Of a stretch of DNA of 64,000 nucleotides, positions 9,088 to 16,866 are shown in pieces. The position numbers and the translations under genes were made by a program. Each line of letters begins with the position of its first letter. The first letter of the stretch is position 1. Under the pieces are notes generated by a model that worked only from the letters and a program-made list of their open reading frames with translations, searched no databases and was not told where the DNA came from. The DNA comes from JAOTZA01 sp965224065 (GTDB taxonomy: Bacteria; Acidobacteriota; Thermoanaerobaculia; Multivoradales; JAHEKO01), in the NCBI GenBank assembly GCA_965224065.1, contig CBDCYF010000005.1, positions 2,852,001 through 2,916,000 of the forward strand. The letters are read 5' to 3'.

Positions 9088-12000
9088 TTAGAACAAACCG
9101 AGCTGTCGTTTGGGCTCCCGGCGCGGGGCCCGGTGGTGATCGAGAAGGGCTTCTTCGATGTCGCGGAGAAAGGGCGATGGATCGGTACCGGCATGGGAAA
9201 GAAAAAGCCTCGAACGGGCGCGCGTCAAGCCGACAAAGAAGAGCCGGCGCTCCTCGTTCAGGTCGTCCTCGGTGGTATCGGCGCGGCGAAGCGGCAGGAC
9301 GCGGTCCTCGCAGCCGACGATAAAGACCACCGGGAACTCGAGTCCCTTGGCTGCGTGCAGGGTCAGCAGGGAGACACGCTCCGACCGCGGATCCCAGGTG
9401 TCGATCTCGCCCCCGAGCGCGATCTCCGAGAGAAAGGCGTCGAGATCGTTACGGTACGCCACGGCAAGGGGCTGGAGGAGCTCGAGGGCGGCTCGAATCT
9501 CGGCTTCCTGGCCGGAGTGGTCCGCAGACCTGTCGCTTTGGAGGATCTCAGCCGCCCGGACCAGACCTCCTTCGACCGTGAGCTCCGAACCGTCGCACTC
9601 GGCCTCGGCGGCGAGCTCCCGCAGCCGGCGGACCAGTCGTTCGACCGCCGGCCGGTCCGTCCATCGGCGGTGCGAGCGTTTTTGCACCGGGATCCCGGCG
9701 CGGCCAAGCGCCTCGAGCAAGAGGTCCGCCTGCCGGTCCATGCGGTAGAGCACCGCAAAGTCGTCGAATGAGAACGCCTCGCTTTCTCCCCGTGTGTCCC
9801 CCGACCCGACCCGCCCGCTGTCGAGGGAGAAGTAGGAGGTTCCCCCCAACAGTTGCTCGATCGTGTGGGCCACAAACTCGGCCTCGGCGCGTCCGCTCCC
9901 GGCGGTGTGCAGGACGATGCGGCCGGAATCTTCTTCTTCGCGCGCGGCGGTCAGGCGTCGGTCCGGTACCAGGCTGGCCGGCGCGATCGCCTGTTGGGCG
10001 GCGGCCAGAATGGCGGGGCTGGATCGATAGCTGCGGTGCAGAAGACACATCCGTGCCGAGGGATAGTCCTCCCGGAAGCGGAGAAAAAAGCCGACGTCGG
10101 CGCCGCGGAAGCGATAGATCGACTGGTCGGGGTCGCCGATCGCGCACAGGTTGGCGCCCGGCGGCGCCAGATGCCGGATCAAACGGTACTGGAGAGGGTC
10201 GATGTCCTGGTATTCGTCGATCGAGATCCATGGATACCGCGCTTGGTACTGCTGGGCGAGATCCAGACGTTGGTCGAACAGCTCGAGCGGCAATAGCAAG
10301 AGGTCGTCGAAATCCACCAGGCCGCGATCCCGCAGGGCCTTGCGATAGACCGAGACACGGTCGTCTGGCTGGTCCCTCGAGTTCTCCTCCTTGGATAAGT
10401 GCCTGCGTTGCCGCAACTCTTCCATTCTTCGCGGGGCTTGCTCGATCGGCGTGTCGAAGAGGTCGCTGACCAGCTCCGCGCACTCGTGGGGATCGGCCAC
10501 GCGGAAATCCCCGGGAAGGCCCAGCTCGGTTGCTTGCTCGCGGACGATCGAGTGCCCCAAACCGTGAAATGTCGTGACGGTGATCCGGCGGGCGGCATCC
10601 GGGACCAATTGTTCGAGCCGCTCTTGCATTTCACCGGCGGCGCGGCGGGTGAAGGTGACGGCCAGGCATCGGCCCGGGGCGACTTGCCGCTCGGAGACCA
10701 GATAGGCGAGGCGGTGGGTCAAGGTGCGGGTCTTGCCCGTCCCCGGCCCGGCGAGAATCAACACCGGCCGGTCGACCGTCTCGGCGGCCACCCGTTGGTC
10801 GGGGTCGAGACGATCCAGGACGGAGGCCTTTGCGCCCAGCCCTTCTGCGCCGGTCGAGTCGTCCAGGGCCTCTACCGGAGCGTCGTCCGGAGTCTTTGTG
10901 ACGGCGGTGCCGGCCTTTGGTTCCGCCGGTTTTTCCGGTGACGGATCGACGCTCTCCTGAGCTGGAACGGGCGCGGAGCTGGAGACCTCGGGGAGCTCGA
11001 AGAGCAGTCCGACCGACCCCTTGGTCGAGATCTCACCTGGCTCGAAGAGCCGGATGACTCCGTACTCTCCGTCAAAGCCCGCCTCGCAGCGCACGTCGCC
11101 GTCTCGCAGACGCCGAAGCGCTTCGACCAGCAAGGGCTCGGCGGTCCGCGCGACGTCCTCCAGCGGAACCCGCTCCAGGACGTCGATCTCCGGACCCAAC
11201 CGGTCCACCAGGCCGGAGACCGTGCGCTCGACCTTTTTTGACTTCGGCCCCACCGAGTGGAGCTCCGCAACGACCTCATCCAGCGGTATCAGGCTGCGGA
11301 AGGCAGCGGGTTGTTCGGTCTCCGTGGAGGTGTCTGGAAGGCCGCCTTCCGGACGGTCCGCTAGGGTTTCGACCCGGTGCATGACCCCGACCGTGAGCGG
11401 CTTGGCGCAGGTCGGGCAACTCCCGTCGTGGCGGCGGGTCTCTTCCGGCTCCAGCCGCACGCCGCATCCGCGGTGGCCGTCGAGGTGGTACTTGCCCTCC
11501 TCGGGAAAGAATTCTACGGTGCCGTCGAAGCCGTTACCGGTCTCCAGCGCTCGGCGCATAGCGAAATAGTCGAGCTCGGTATCGAAGACACAGGCCTCGC
11601 GGCCCAGCTTGGGCGGCGAATGGGCGTCGGAGTTGCTCACCAGGGTGAAACGGTCGAGCTGCGAGACCCTCCAGTTCATCGGCGGGTCCGAGGACAGCCC
11701 GGTCTCGATCGCAAAGATGTGCTCGGCAAGATCGCCATAGCACTCGTCCACACTGTCAAACCCGGATTTGGAGCCCAGGACGGCGAACCAGGGCGTCCAA
11801 ACATGAGCCGGGACCAGGTAGGCGTCGGGACCGCTTTCCAGAGTGATCTCCAGAAGATCGCGGGAGTCCAGACCGAGAATCGGGCGGCCGTCGGAGGCGA
11901 TGTTGCCGATCCGCGCCAGACTCTCGCGAAACCGCTGCGCGGTGTCCAGGTTGGCGCTGTAGATCAAATGGTGGATCTTGCGGGTGCGCTCGCCCTTCTT

Positions 12001-12294
12001 GTAGATCGTCGAGATCTCGACTTCGAGCATAAAGCGCACCGGGCCCCTGCAGGAAGGTGGCAGCCGGCCCTCGATATCCCGCTCGAGCTCGGGCTTGAGA
12101 CGGAAGAGCCCGGGCTCGGCCGGCACCAGCTTGTCCTGGATCTCGTCGAACCACGCCGGGTGAGTAAAGTCTCCGGTGCCGACAACTGTGATCCCCTTGC
12201 GCTGGGCCCACCAGGCGAGATGCTCCAGATCGCAGTTGCGACTCGTGGCCCGCGAGTATTTGGAGTGGACGTGGAGATCGGCGTAGAAAGACAT
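9088..12294 (-). CDS. EndoQ-type PHP nuclease fused to UvrD/PcrA-like helicase
   Basis: A 1068-residue two-part enzyme. Residues 1-430 match endonuclease Q: PHP metal motifs DLHVHSKYS (6-14), TGDFTHP (40-46), KIHHL (106-110), PAHVW (162-166) and NSDAHSPPK (221-229), plus a zinc-ribbon-like piece (HRGCG, CPTC near 275-296) and the PLDEVVAELHSVGPKSKKV segment. After a proline-rich linker (about 440-490) comes a superfamily 1 helicase: Walker A AGPGTGKT (515-522), FTRRAAGEMQERL, DFDDLLLLP, SIDEYQDIDPLQY, GDPDQSIYRFRGAD and LTLHAAKGLEFPVVF. EndoQ nicks DNA 5' of deaminated bases; fusion to a helicase suggests nick plus strand displacement in one chain. Confidence 0.93.
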   Translation of the reverse strand: MSFYADLHVHSKYSRATSRNCDLEHLAWWAQRKGITVVGTGDFTHPAWFDEIQDKLVPAEPGLFRLKPELERDIEGRLPPSCRGPVRFMLEVEISTIYKKGERTRKIHHLIYSANLDTAQRFRESLARIGNIASDGRPILGLDSRDLLEITLESGPDAYLVPAHVWTPWFAVLGSKSGFDSVDECYGDLAEHIFAIETGLSSDPPMNWRVSQLDRFTLVSNSDAHSPPKLGREACVFDTELDYFAMRRALETGNGFDGTVEFFPEEGKYHLDGHRGCGVRLEPEETRRHDGSCPTCAKPLTVGVMHRVETLADRPEGGLPDTSTETEQPAAFRSLIPLDEVVAELHSVGPKSKKVERTVSGLVDRLGPEIDVLERVPLEDVARTAEPLLVEALRRLRDGDVRCEAGFDGEYGVIRLFEPGEISTKGSVGLLFELPEVSSSAPVPAQESVDPSPEKPAEPKAGTAVTKTPDDAPVEALDDSTGAEGLGAKASVLDRLDPDQRVAAETVDRPVLILAGPGTGKTRTLTHRLAYLVSERQVAPGRCLAVTFTRRAAGEMQERLEQLVPDAARRITVTTFHGLGHSIVREQATELGLPGDFRVADPHECAELVSDLFDTPIEQAPRRMEELRQRRHLSKEENSRDQPDDRVSVYRKALRDRGLVDFDDLLLLPLELFDQRLDLAQQYQARYPWISIDEYQDIDPLQYRLIRHLAPPGANLCAIGDPDQSIYRFRGADVGFFLRFREDYPSARMCLLHRSYRSSPAILAAAQQAIAPASLVPDRRLTAAREEEDSGRIVLHTAGSGRAEAEFVAHTIEQLLGGTSYFSLDSGRVGSGDTRGESEAFSFDDFAVLYRMDRQADLLLEALGRAGIPVQKRSHRRWTDRPAVERLVRRLRELAAEAECDGSELTVEGGLVRAAEILQSDRSADHSGQEAEIRAALELLQPLAVAYRNDLDAFLSEIALGGEIDTWDPRSERVSLLTLHAAKGLEFPVVFIVGCEDRVLPLRRADTTEDDLNEERRLFFVGLTRARSRLFLSHAGTDPSPFLRDIEEALLDHHRAPRREPKRQLGLF

Positions 12295-12435
12295 CTAGCA
12301 GTAAATTCTCAATACGTTGCCCACGGTTGGGCGGAGTCTACTGGCTGGTGCTTTGGTGCGACTGTCCGGGCGCCCCGGAGCGCCGTGTAGGAGTCTTTGT
12401 TAACAATCGGTGACGGATCGGGTCTCTGTTATGGG

Positions 12436-12479
12436 GCGTCGTATCCGGCGCGCCGGGGGCGCGATGTCCGGAAAGGAGG
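12436..12479 (+). promoter_or_regulatory. Leader element of peptide unit 1 (GCGTCGT, palindrome, SD)
   Basis: GCGTCGT (12436-12442), a 2-base gap, a perfect palindrome CCGGCGCGCCGG (12445-12456) and GGAAAGGAGG (12470-12479), a near-perfect Shine-Dalgarno. The same order, with the same 2-base gap, occurs at 41847-41878 before the paralogous peptide. Confidence 0.5.
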
Positions 12480-12487
12480 TCAGCGCG

Positions 12488-12535
12488 ATGAAGATCCGAA
12501 GCCAAATCAGGGCCGGATACTCTTGGAACGATTAG
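12488..12535 (+). CDS. Micropeptide MKIRSQIRAGYSWND (paralogue of 41884)
   Basis: A 15-codon ORF from ATG 12488 to TAG 12533-12535, preceded by GGAAAGGAGGT with 8 bases of spacing, the strongest ribosome binding site nearby. The product aligns with the 16-residue peptide at 41884: M, K, I, S, Q, I, A, G are identical in the first ten positions and both end in W-x-D. Two independent copies with conserved protein sequence argue for real translation. The product is cationic, has one Trp and no Cys. Function is unknown: a regulatory or signalling peptide, a precursor for modification, or a leader peptide are all possible. It is divergent from the EndoQ-UvrD gene and upstream of a lipoprotein gene. 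Confidence 0.65.
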   Translation: MKIRSQIRAGYSWND

Positions 12536-12559
12536 TTCCCGTGAGTAGCCTTTAAGGCC

Positions 12560-12601
12560 GATGCGCCAACCCGCCGGATACGTCTGGCGGGTTGGCGCAT
12601 C
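12560..12601 (+). terminator. 16-bp stem-loop closing peptide unit 1
   Basis: GATGCGCCAACCCGCC (12560-12575) pairs perfectly with 12586-12601 around a 10-base loop. It starts 24 bases after the peptide stop. There is no U-run after it, so it may be a 3'-end stabiliser or an RNA structure with its own role as well as a terminator. Confidence 0.6.
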
Positions 12602-12661
12602 TAAGAAGAGCCCGATCCCCGAGCATAGACATCCGCGCCGGGTGGGTCGTAGACCCAAGCG

Positions 12662-13627
12662 ATGGGCAAAGTGCGGAAATCGTCCGTGAGCGTCTTTCTG
12701 TGGGCGCACATGGCAGGTGCCCTTGTTGCGTGTCAAAACACACACCCCGACGCAGTTGCGAACGGGACGGCCGAGACCGTGGCCGAACCGTCCCCGCTCA
12801 CCCCGTCTCTGCTCACGTACGAAGAGCTCGACCGCATCACGCACTCCGTGCCCTACATCCTCGAAGTGCAAGCGGGGAAAGGAGAGCTTCTCTATTTCGG
12901 GGCCCGGCACAGCTACGATCCCGGTCATCCCCAGACGAGACAGATTATCGATCTGTGGGAGAGCTTCAGCCCGACGATCGCCTTCAACGAGGGCGGAGAT
13001 CCACCCACACGAGGGTCCGTCGAGGAAGCGGTGGGGAAGAACGGCGAGCCCGGGCTCCTGCGGTACCTAGCGGCACGGGACGAAGTTCCCATCTACGACA
13101 TCGAGCCGCCGCGTGAACAGCTCGTCAAGGAAGCGATCGACGCCGGATATCCGGCGGAGAAGGTCAAGCTCTTTTACTCGCTGTCTCCGTACCGGAGCTA
13201 TCGAAGGAGCGACGGGTTCTCCGAGCCCGAGGAGTTCCTGGATCGGGTGATCCGGCTCCAGTCACATCTTCCGGGGCTCGAGGGTTTCCCGCACAACAGC
13301 GTCGAGCTGGCGGAGCTCTATTCCGAGCTCTTTCCCGAGAATCCCGATTGGCGCGAGGTGCCCGACGCCTTCTACGACCCGGTGCGGACGGGCAACTTCA
13401 TGAATGAGCTCTCCCGTCTCGGTGGCTGGACTCGCGATCTGCACATGGTCGACAAGTTGGGGCGGGCGGTCGAAAGCGGAGAGCGTGTCTTCGCGGTCGT
13501 CGGCGCGAGCCACGTGGTGATGCAGGAACCGGTCTTTCGCGAGCGTTTTCCCAGGTTCCGCGCGTGGACCCTTTCTGCCGTCGCCCAGAACGGCGGAGTG
13601 CCGGCGTGCGTCATTCGGGACGAGTAG
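12662..13627 (+). CDS. TraB/GumN/ChaN-like putative lipoprotein
   Basis: 321 residues with an N-terminal hydrophobic segment and a lipobox-like ALVAC (residues about 20-24), suggesting a lipoprotein. The body has the pattern of the TraB/GumN/Tiki and EreA/ChaN-like superfamily: LLYFGARHSYDPGHPQ near the start, an acidic IAFNEGGDPPTRG, IYDIEPPREQ and, near the end, RVFAVVGASHVVMQEP. In this superfamily the early and late His and the Glu form a metal or catalytic site; some members are peptidases, others esterase-like. The substrate is unknown. A probable terminator follows the gene, so it is probably monocistronic. The start ATG 12662 has no strong binding site. Confidence 0.7.
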   Translation: MGKVRKSSVSVFLWAHMAGALVACQNTHPDAVANGTAETVAEPSPLTPSLLTYEELDRITHSVPYILEVQAGKGELLYFGARHSYDPGHPQTRQIIDLWESFSPTIAFNEGGDPPTRGSVEEAVGKNGEPGLLRYLAARDEVPIYDIEPPREQLVKEAIDAGYPAEKVKLFYSLSPYRSYRRSDGFSEPEEFLDRVIRLQSHLPGLEGFPHNSVELAELYSELFPENPDWREVPDAFYDPVRTGNFMNELSRLGGWTRDLHMVDKLGRAVESGERVFAVVGASHVVMQEPVFRERFPRFRAWTLSAVAQNGGVPACVIRDE

Positions 13628-13655
13628 AAGATCGTCCCCTCGTCTCCGTAAAAGG

Positions 13656-13694
13656 CCGGTTCCTCGCCCGCCGATCGGTCCCGAGCCGGTTTTT
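13656..13694 (+). terminator. Probable terminator after the TraB-like gene
   Basis: CCGG and CTCG (13656-13666) pair with CGAGCCGG (13682-13689) leaving a 3-base bulge, followed by TTTTT. The stem is imperfect, so confidence is moderate. Confidence 0.5.
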
Positions 13695-13744
13695 CGGAGC
13701 CATCGGTCGCCGTTCGTTCGTATAGAGAAGGTGGTATAAGGGAA

Positions 13745-13762
13745 ATCTAAGGAACTTCCAAA
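13745..13762 (+). promoter_or_regulatory. Putative operator ATCTAAGGAACTTCCAAA
   Basis: An 18-base motif 11 bases before the regulator start codon, with a palindromic core GGAA-C-TTCC. It recurs with 17 of 18 bases identical at 18872-18889, upstream of the two-gene minus-strand operon 15722-18759. That makes it a candidate binding site, perhaps for the adjacent winged-helix regulator. Confidence 0.45.
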
Positions 13763-13773
13763 CAGGCACGTCC

Positions 13774-15675
13774 ATGCACGAAGCCCCAAACGCCGACGCC
13801 GAGACTCCCGACGCGAGTCGGCCATTTCGTGTCGGCGAATGGGACGTCGATCCGACACTCTCCGAGGTCAGGCGGCAAGACGACACGCGCAGCCTCGAGC
13901 CGAGGCTCATGGAGCTGTTGGTCTACCTGGCGACGCGTGCCGGGGAGACCGTCTCCCGGCAAGAGCTCCTGGACGGCGTCTGGGGCGACCGGATCGTCGT
14001 AGAGGCGGTGCTGACCGAAGGCATCTCTCAGCTCCGAAGAGTCTTTGGCGACGATCCGAAGAACCCTCGCTACATCCGCACCGTTCATCGCCGGGGCTAC
14101 CGGCTGGTCGCGCCGGTGGAGTGGCTGGATGTGGCCGCTGCGTCCGGGGATCCGGTCACCCCTCCTGCAGCCGGTCGGGGATCGAGCGCCAGGTGGTTGT
14201 CTTGGCTTGGTTTCGGCGCGTTGATCCTGATTCTCTTTGTGCTCGCGGCCCTCAGACAGCGTCAGGCCGATCGGACCCCCAGGACCTATCCATCCATTGC
14301 CGTTTTGCCGTTCGAGAACTTGTCCGCGGAGAGCGAGGAGTACCTGGCGATCGGCATGACGGACATGCTGATCACCGATCTGGCGAAGATTCCCGATCTC
14401 AAGGTCATTTCCTATACGTCGGCCGCGCGTTACGGGGAAGGCGGCCAAAGTGTCCCTGAATTTGCGCGTGAGGTGGCCGTGGAGGCGGTGCTCAAGGGGT
14501 CGGTCTCGCGCTCCGAAGAGCAGCTTCGGGTGATCGTTCATCTGCTGTCGGGAGAGACCGGCGAGCTGCTCTGGGCCAAGGACTACAAAAAGGAGCTGGT
14601 CGATCTTCTCGGCCTGCAGTCCGAGATCTCTCATGGAGTCGCCCGGGAGATTCAAGGGCAGTTGAGCCTCGATCGGGTCACCGAGCTCGCGCTCAGCGAG
14701 TCGGTCACACCGGAGGCCTATCGCGAGTACCTCAAGGGGCGGCTTTTCTGGAATCGGCGAAACCGCGTTGACCTGCGAAAGAGCAAGGCCCACTTCGAGG
14801 CCGCGATCCAACTCGCACCGGACTTTGCGCGCGCCCACGCAGGGCTGGCGGATGCCTTGATCCAGCTTTCGAACTACACCGAGCTGCGCCCCGAAGAGGC
14901 CCTACCGGAGGCCGAGAGGTTGGTACGGCGAGCCCTGGAGCTGGATCCCAATCTCGCCGAAGCCCACGCCACCCTTGGGCTCATCCGGGCCAGCCGTGAC
15001 TGGGACTGGCAGGCGGCGAAGGAGTCCTACCTCCGGGCGATCGAGCTCCAGCCCGGCTACGCCACCGTGCATCAGTGGTACGCCGAGTGCCTGAGTTTTG
15101 ATGGCCGTCATTCCGAAGCGCTCGCCGAAGTCCAAAAAGCGGTGGAGCTCGACCCGCTCTCACCCCTGATGCTGGCTGTCTGGGGTCAGCGCCTCAACGC
15201 GGCAGGACGACACCGGGAAGCGATCGACCGTTTGGAGGAAGCCGTCGACAAAGACGCCACTTTTTCCTGGGCGCACCGTGAGCTGGCGTACGCATACCGG
15301 TGGTTGGGCGACGTTCCGAACGCGCTCGCGCACCGGCGCATGATGATGGCAAAGAGAGGCTGGAAGGCCGACGATCTTCACGCGGTCGACTCGGCGATCG
15401 CCGCAAAGGACGACTCAGCCTTCTGGCGGGCCCGTCTCGAGCTTCTGTCCGGTTCGGTCGACCGGTGGGTTCCGGCGATCGAGATCGCCGAGGCCCACGC
15501 CGCGCTCGGTCGGCCGGATGCGGCGCTCGCGTCGCTCACCCGCGCGGTCGAGGAGCGCTCGGAGTATTTTCCGCATCTCATCAAGAGCCCCCTCTTCGAC
15601 ACGCTCGCCGAAGATCCTCGGTTTGTAGCGCTGCTCGAACAGAGCGGCGTCGTCCGGGGGCCCGGCAGCCGTTAA
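13774..15675 (+). CDS. Winged-helix/TPR transmembrane regulator (CadC-like)
   Basis: 633 residues. Residues about 12-110 are an OmpR/ToxR-type winged helix (FRVGEWDVDPTLSEVRR, SRQELLDGVWGDRIV, RYIRTVHRRGYRLVAPVEW). A transmembrane helix follows (about 147-168), then a FlgO/adenylate-cyclase-associated domain (SIAVLPFENLSAESEEYLAIGMTDMLITDL) and several TPR units to the C-terminus (repeats of the A-x-LG-x-A-x-Y type from about 330). This is a one-component membrane regulator: DNA binding inside, repeat sensor outside or at the membrane. A similar gene lies at 38847. The 18-base motif next to its start suggests autoregulation. Confidence 0.9.
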   Translation: MHEAPNADAETPDASRPFRVGEWDVDPTLSEVRRQDDTRSLEPRLMELLVYLATRAGETVSRQELLDGVWGDRIVVEAVLTEGISQLRRVFGDDPKNPRYIRTVHRRGYRLVAPVEWLDVAAASGDPVTPPAAGRGSSARWLSWLGFGALILILFVLAALRQRQADRTPRTYPSIAVLPFENLSAESEEYLAIGMTDMLITDLAKIPDLKVISYTSAARYGEGGQSVPEFAREVAVEAVLKGSVSRSEEQLRVIVHLLSGETGELLWAKDYKKELVDLLGLQSEISHGVAREIQGQLSLDRVTELALSESVTPEAYREYLKGRLFWNRRNRVDLRKSKAHFEAAIQLAPDFARAHAGLADALIQLSNYTELRPEEALPEAERLVRRALELDPNLAEAHATLGLIRASRDWDWQAAKESYLRAIELQPGYATVHQWYAECLSFDGRHSEALAEVQKAVELDPLSPLMLAVWGQRLNAAGRHREAIDRLEEAVDKDATFSWAHRELAYAYRWLGDVPNALAHRRMMMAKRGWKADDLHAVDSAIAAKDDSAFWRARLELLSGSVDRWVPAIEIAEAHAALGRPDAALASLTRAVEERSEYFPHLIKSPLFDTLAEDPRFVALLEQSGVVRGPGSR

Positions 15676-15721
15676 GCCCTGAGCCTACCTAGCCGGACCA
15701 CCACGGCCGGGCCGCCTGCCC

Positions 15722-16825
15722 TCAGAACGCCAACACCGTGTAGGTGTACCGGATCTCGCAGCCGTAGAAACGGAGGAAGCTGCCGGCGGCCGACTGCGAC
15801 CAGGGCACAAATAGGAAGTAGTCATAGATGGAATTGAGAATAAGGGGGTTGGCGATAGAGTTGTCTTGCACGTTCAGGACGTCCGTGCTTTGATCCGGCC
15901 CTGTGGTGGAGATGGTTACGGACGCCATCGACGTGCTGGTGGATTGATTCTCCAGCCGCCGCCGTAGCTGGATGGTCGTGCCGATCCCACCGGCGGCCGA
16001 GTTGTCCTGGTACCAGCATGTGAGCCTGTTGACTGTGGAGAGGGCCGGCAAGTGGACGTCGGCGAACTGGGTGACGGCATACGGCCCGAACGGTCCGGAC
16101 GAGACAAAGGAATAGCCGTGGATGTTCCGCGACAGCGAGTACGCCAGGGTATCCAGTCCCGTGACCAGGCTATTGCCGGGAATTCGGTAGTAGCCGGTGT
16201 GTGGAATGGAGAATTCGTAGTTTCCTTCAATAACGATCCCCGAATGGATCGTGCTGCGTGTGGCGCTTTGGGAAGAAGGTATCGAGACCGAAGCCGGGTC
16301 GGTTTGGGGCGGCGCCACCTGTTGGACCGCAGTTTTTTCCCCGATCGTTTTGAGGGATTCGTCCGCCTCGGTCTCACGGTCGAGATGCCGAGCCAGAGTC
16401 TCCATGGCCGCCTGGACCTCCCGATTCGACGGAGCCGCCGCCACTTGGAAGACGCTTGGTTCGGACCATTCCGACGCGCCGCTCGGGCCCACGGCCCGTA
16501 CCGTCCATGCGTACTTGGATCCCGGCTCTAGACACCGCTCGGCCGGTGGCACCCAGGCTTGCACCGAGCCGGGCAGCTCGGCGGTGAGAACCGGTTCGGC
16601 CGCCGATCCCGCAGCATCGTCCGCTGCGTACACTGCGAGCTCGAAGCGCTTGGCGCCGGGCAGGGCGCCCCAGATGAACGTCGGGCACCGTTGGTCGGCC
16701 GTGACCATCGTCTCGGCGCCGCCGGGTGACACCGGCGCCGGCGCTTCGGCCGACCAGAGGGCGCCTGAAGCCACCAGCCAAATCGAAAATACGGTAATCA
16801 CGCGAACTCGTTGGGACATGTGCAT
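15722..16825 (-). CDS. Secreted protein with fibronectin-like N-terminal module
   Basis: 367 residues, start at 16825 behind GAGGAGG. A signal peptide (to about 25) is followed by a module of about 110 residues (PVSPGGAETMV, CPTFIWGALPGAKRFEL, RCLEPGSKYAWTVRAVGPSG) that looks like a fibronectin III or carbohydrate-binding-like fold and is repeated at the N-terminus of the upstream gene. The rest is rich in Ser, Thr and aromatic residues and ends YTYTVLAF; I recognise no family. It follows 16867-18759 by 41 bases and is probably in the same operon. Likely surface or extracellular. Confidence 0.75.
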   Translation of the reverse strand: MHMSQRVRVITVFSIWLVASGALWSAEAPAPVSPGGAETMVTADQRCPTFIWGALPGAKRFELAVYAADDAAGSAAEPVLTAELPGSVQAWVPPAERCLEPGSKYAWTVRAVGPSGASEWSEPSVFQVAAAPSNREVQAAMETLARHLDRETEADESLKTIGEKTAVQQVAPPQTDPASVSIPSSQSATRSTIHSGIVIEGNYEFSIPHTGYYRIPGNSLVTGLDTLAYSLSRNIHGYSFVSSGPFGPYAVTQFADVHLPALSTVNRLTCWYQDNSAAGGIGTTIQLRRRLENQSTSTSMASVTISTTGPDQSTDVLNVQDNSIANPLILNSIYDYFLFVPWSQSAAGSFLRFYGCEIRYTYTVLAF

Positions 16826-16866
16826 GGTGTTTCCTCCTCGTCAGTTGGTTGTCCTCTTGGCCGGTA

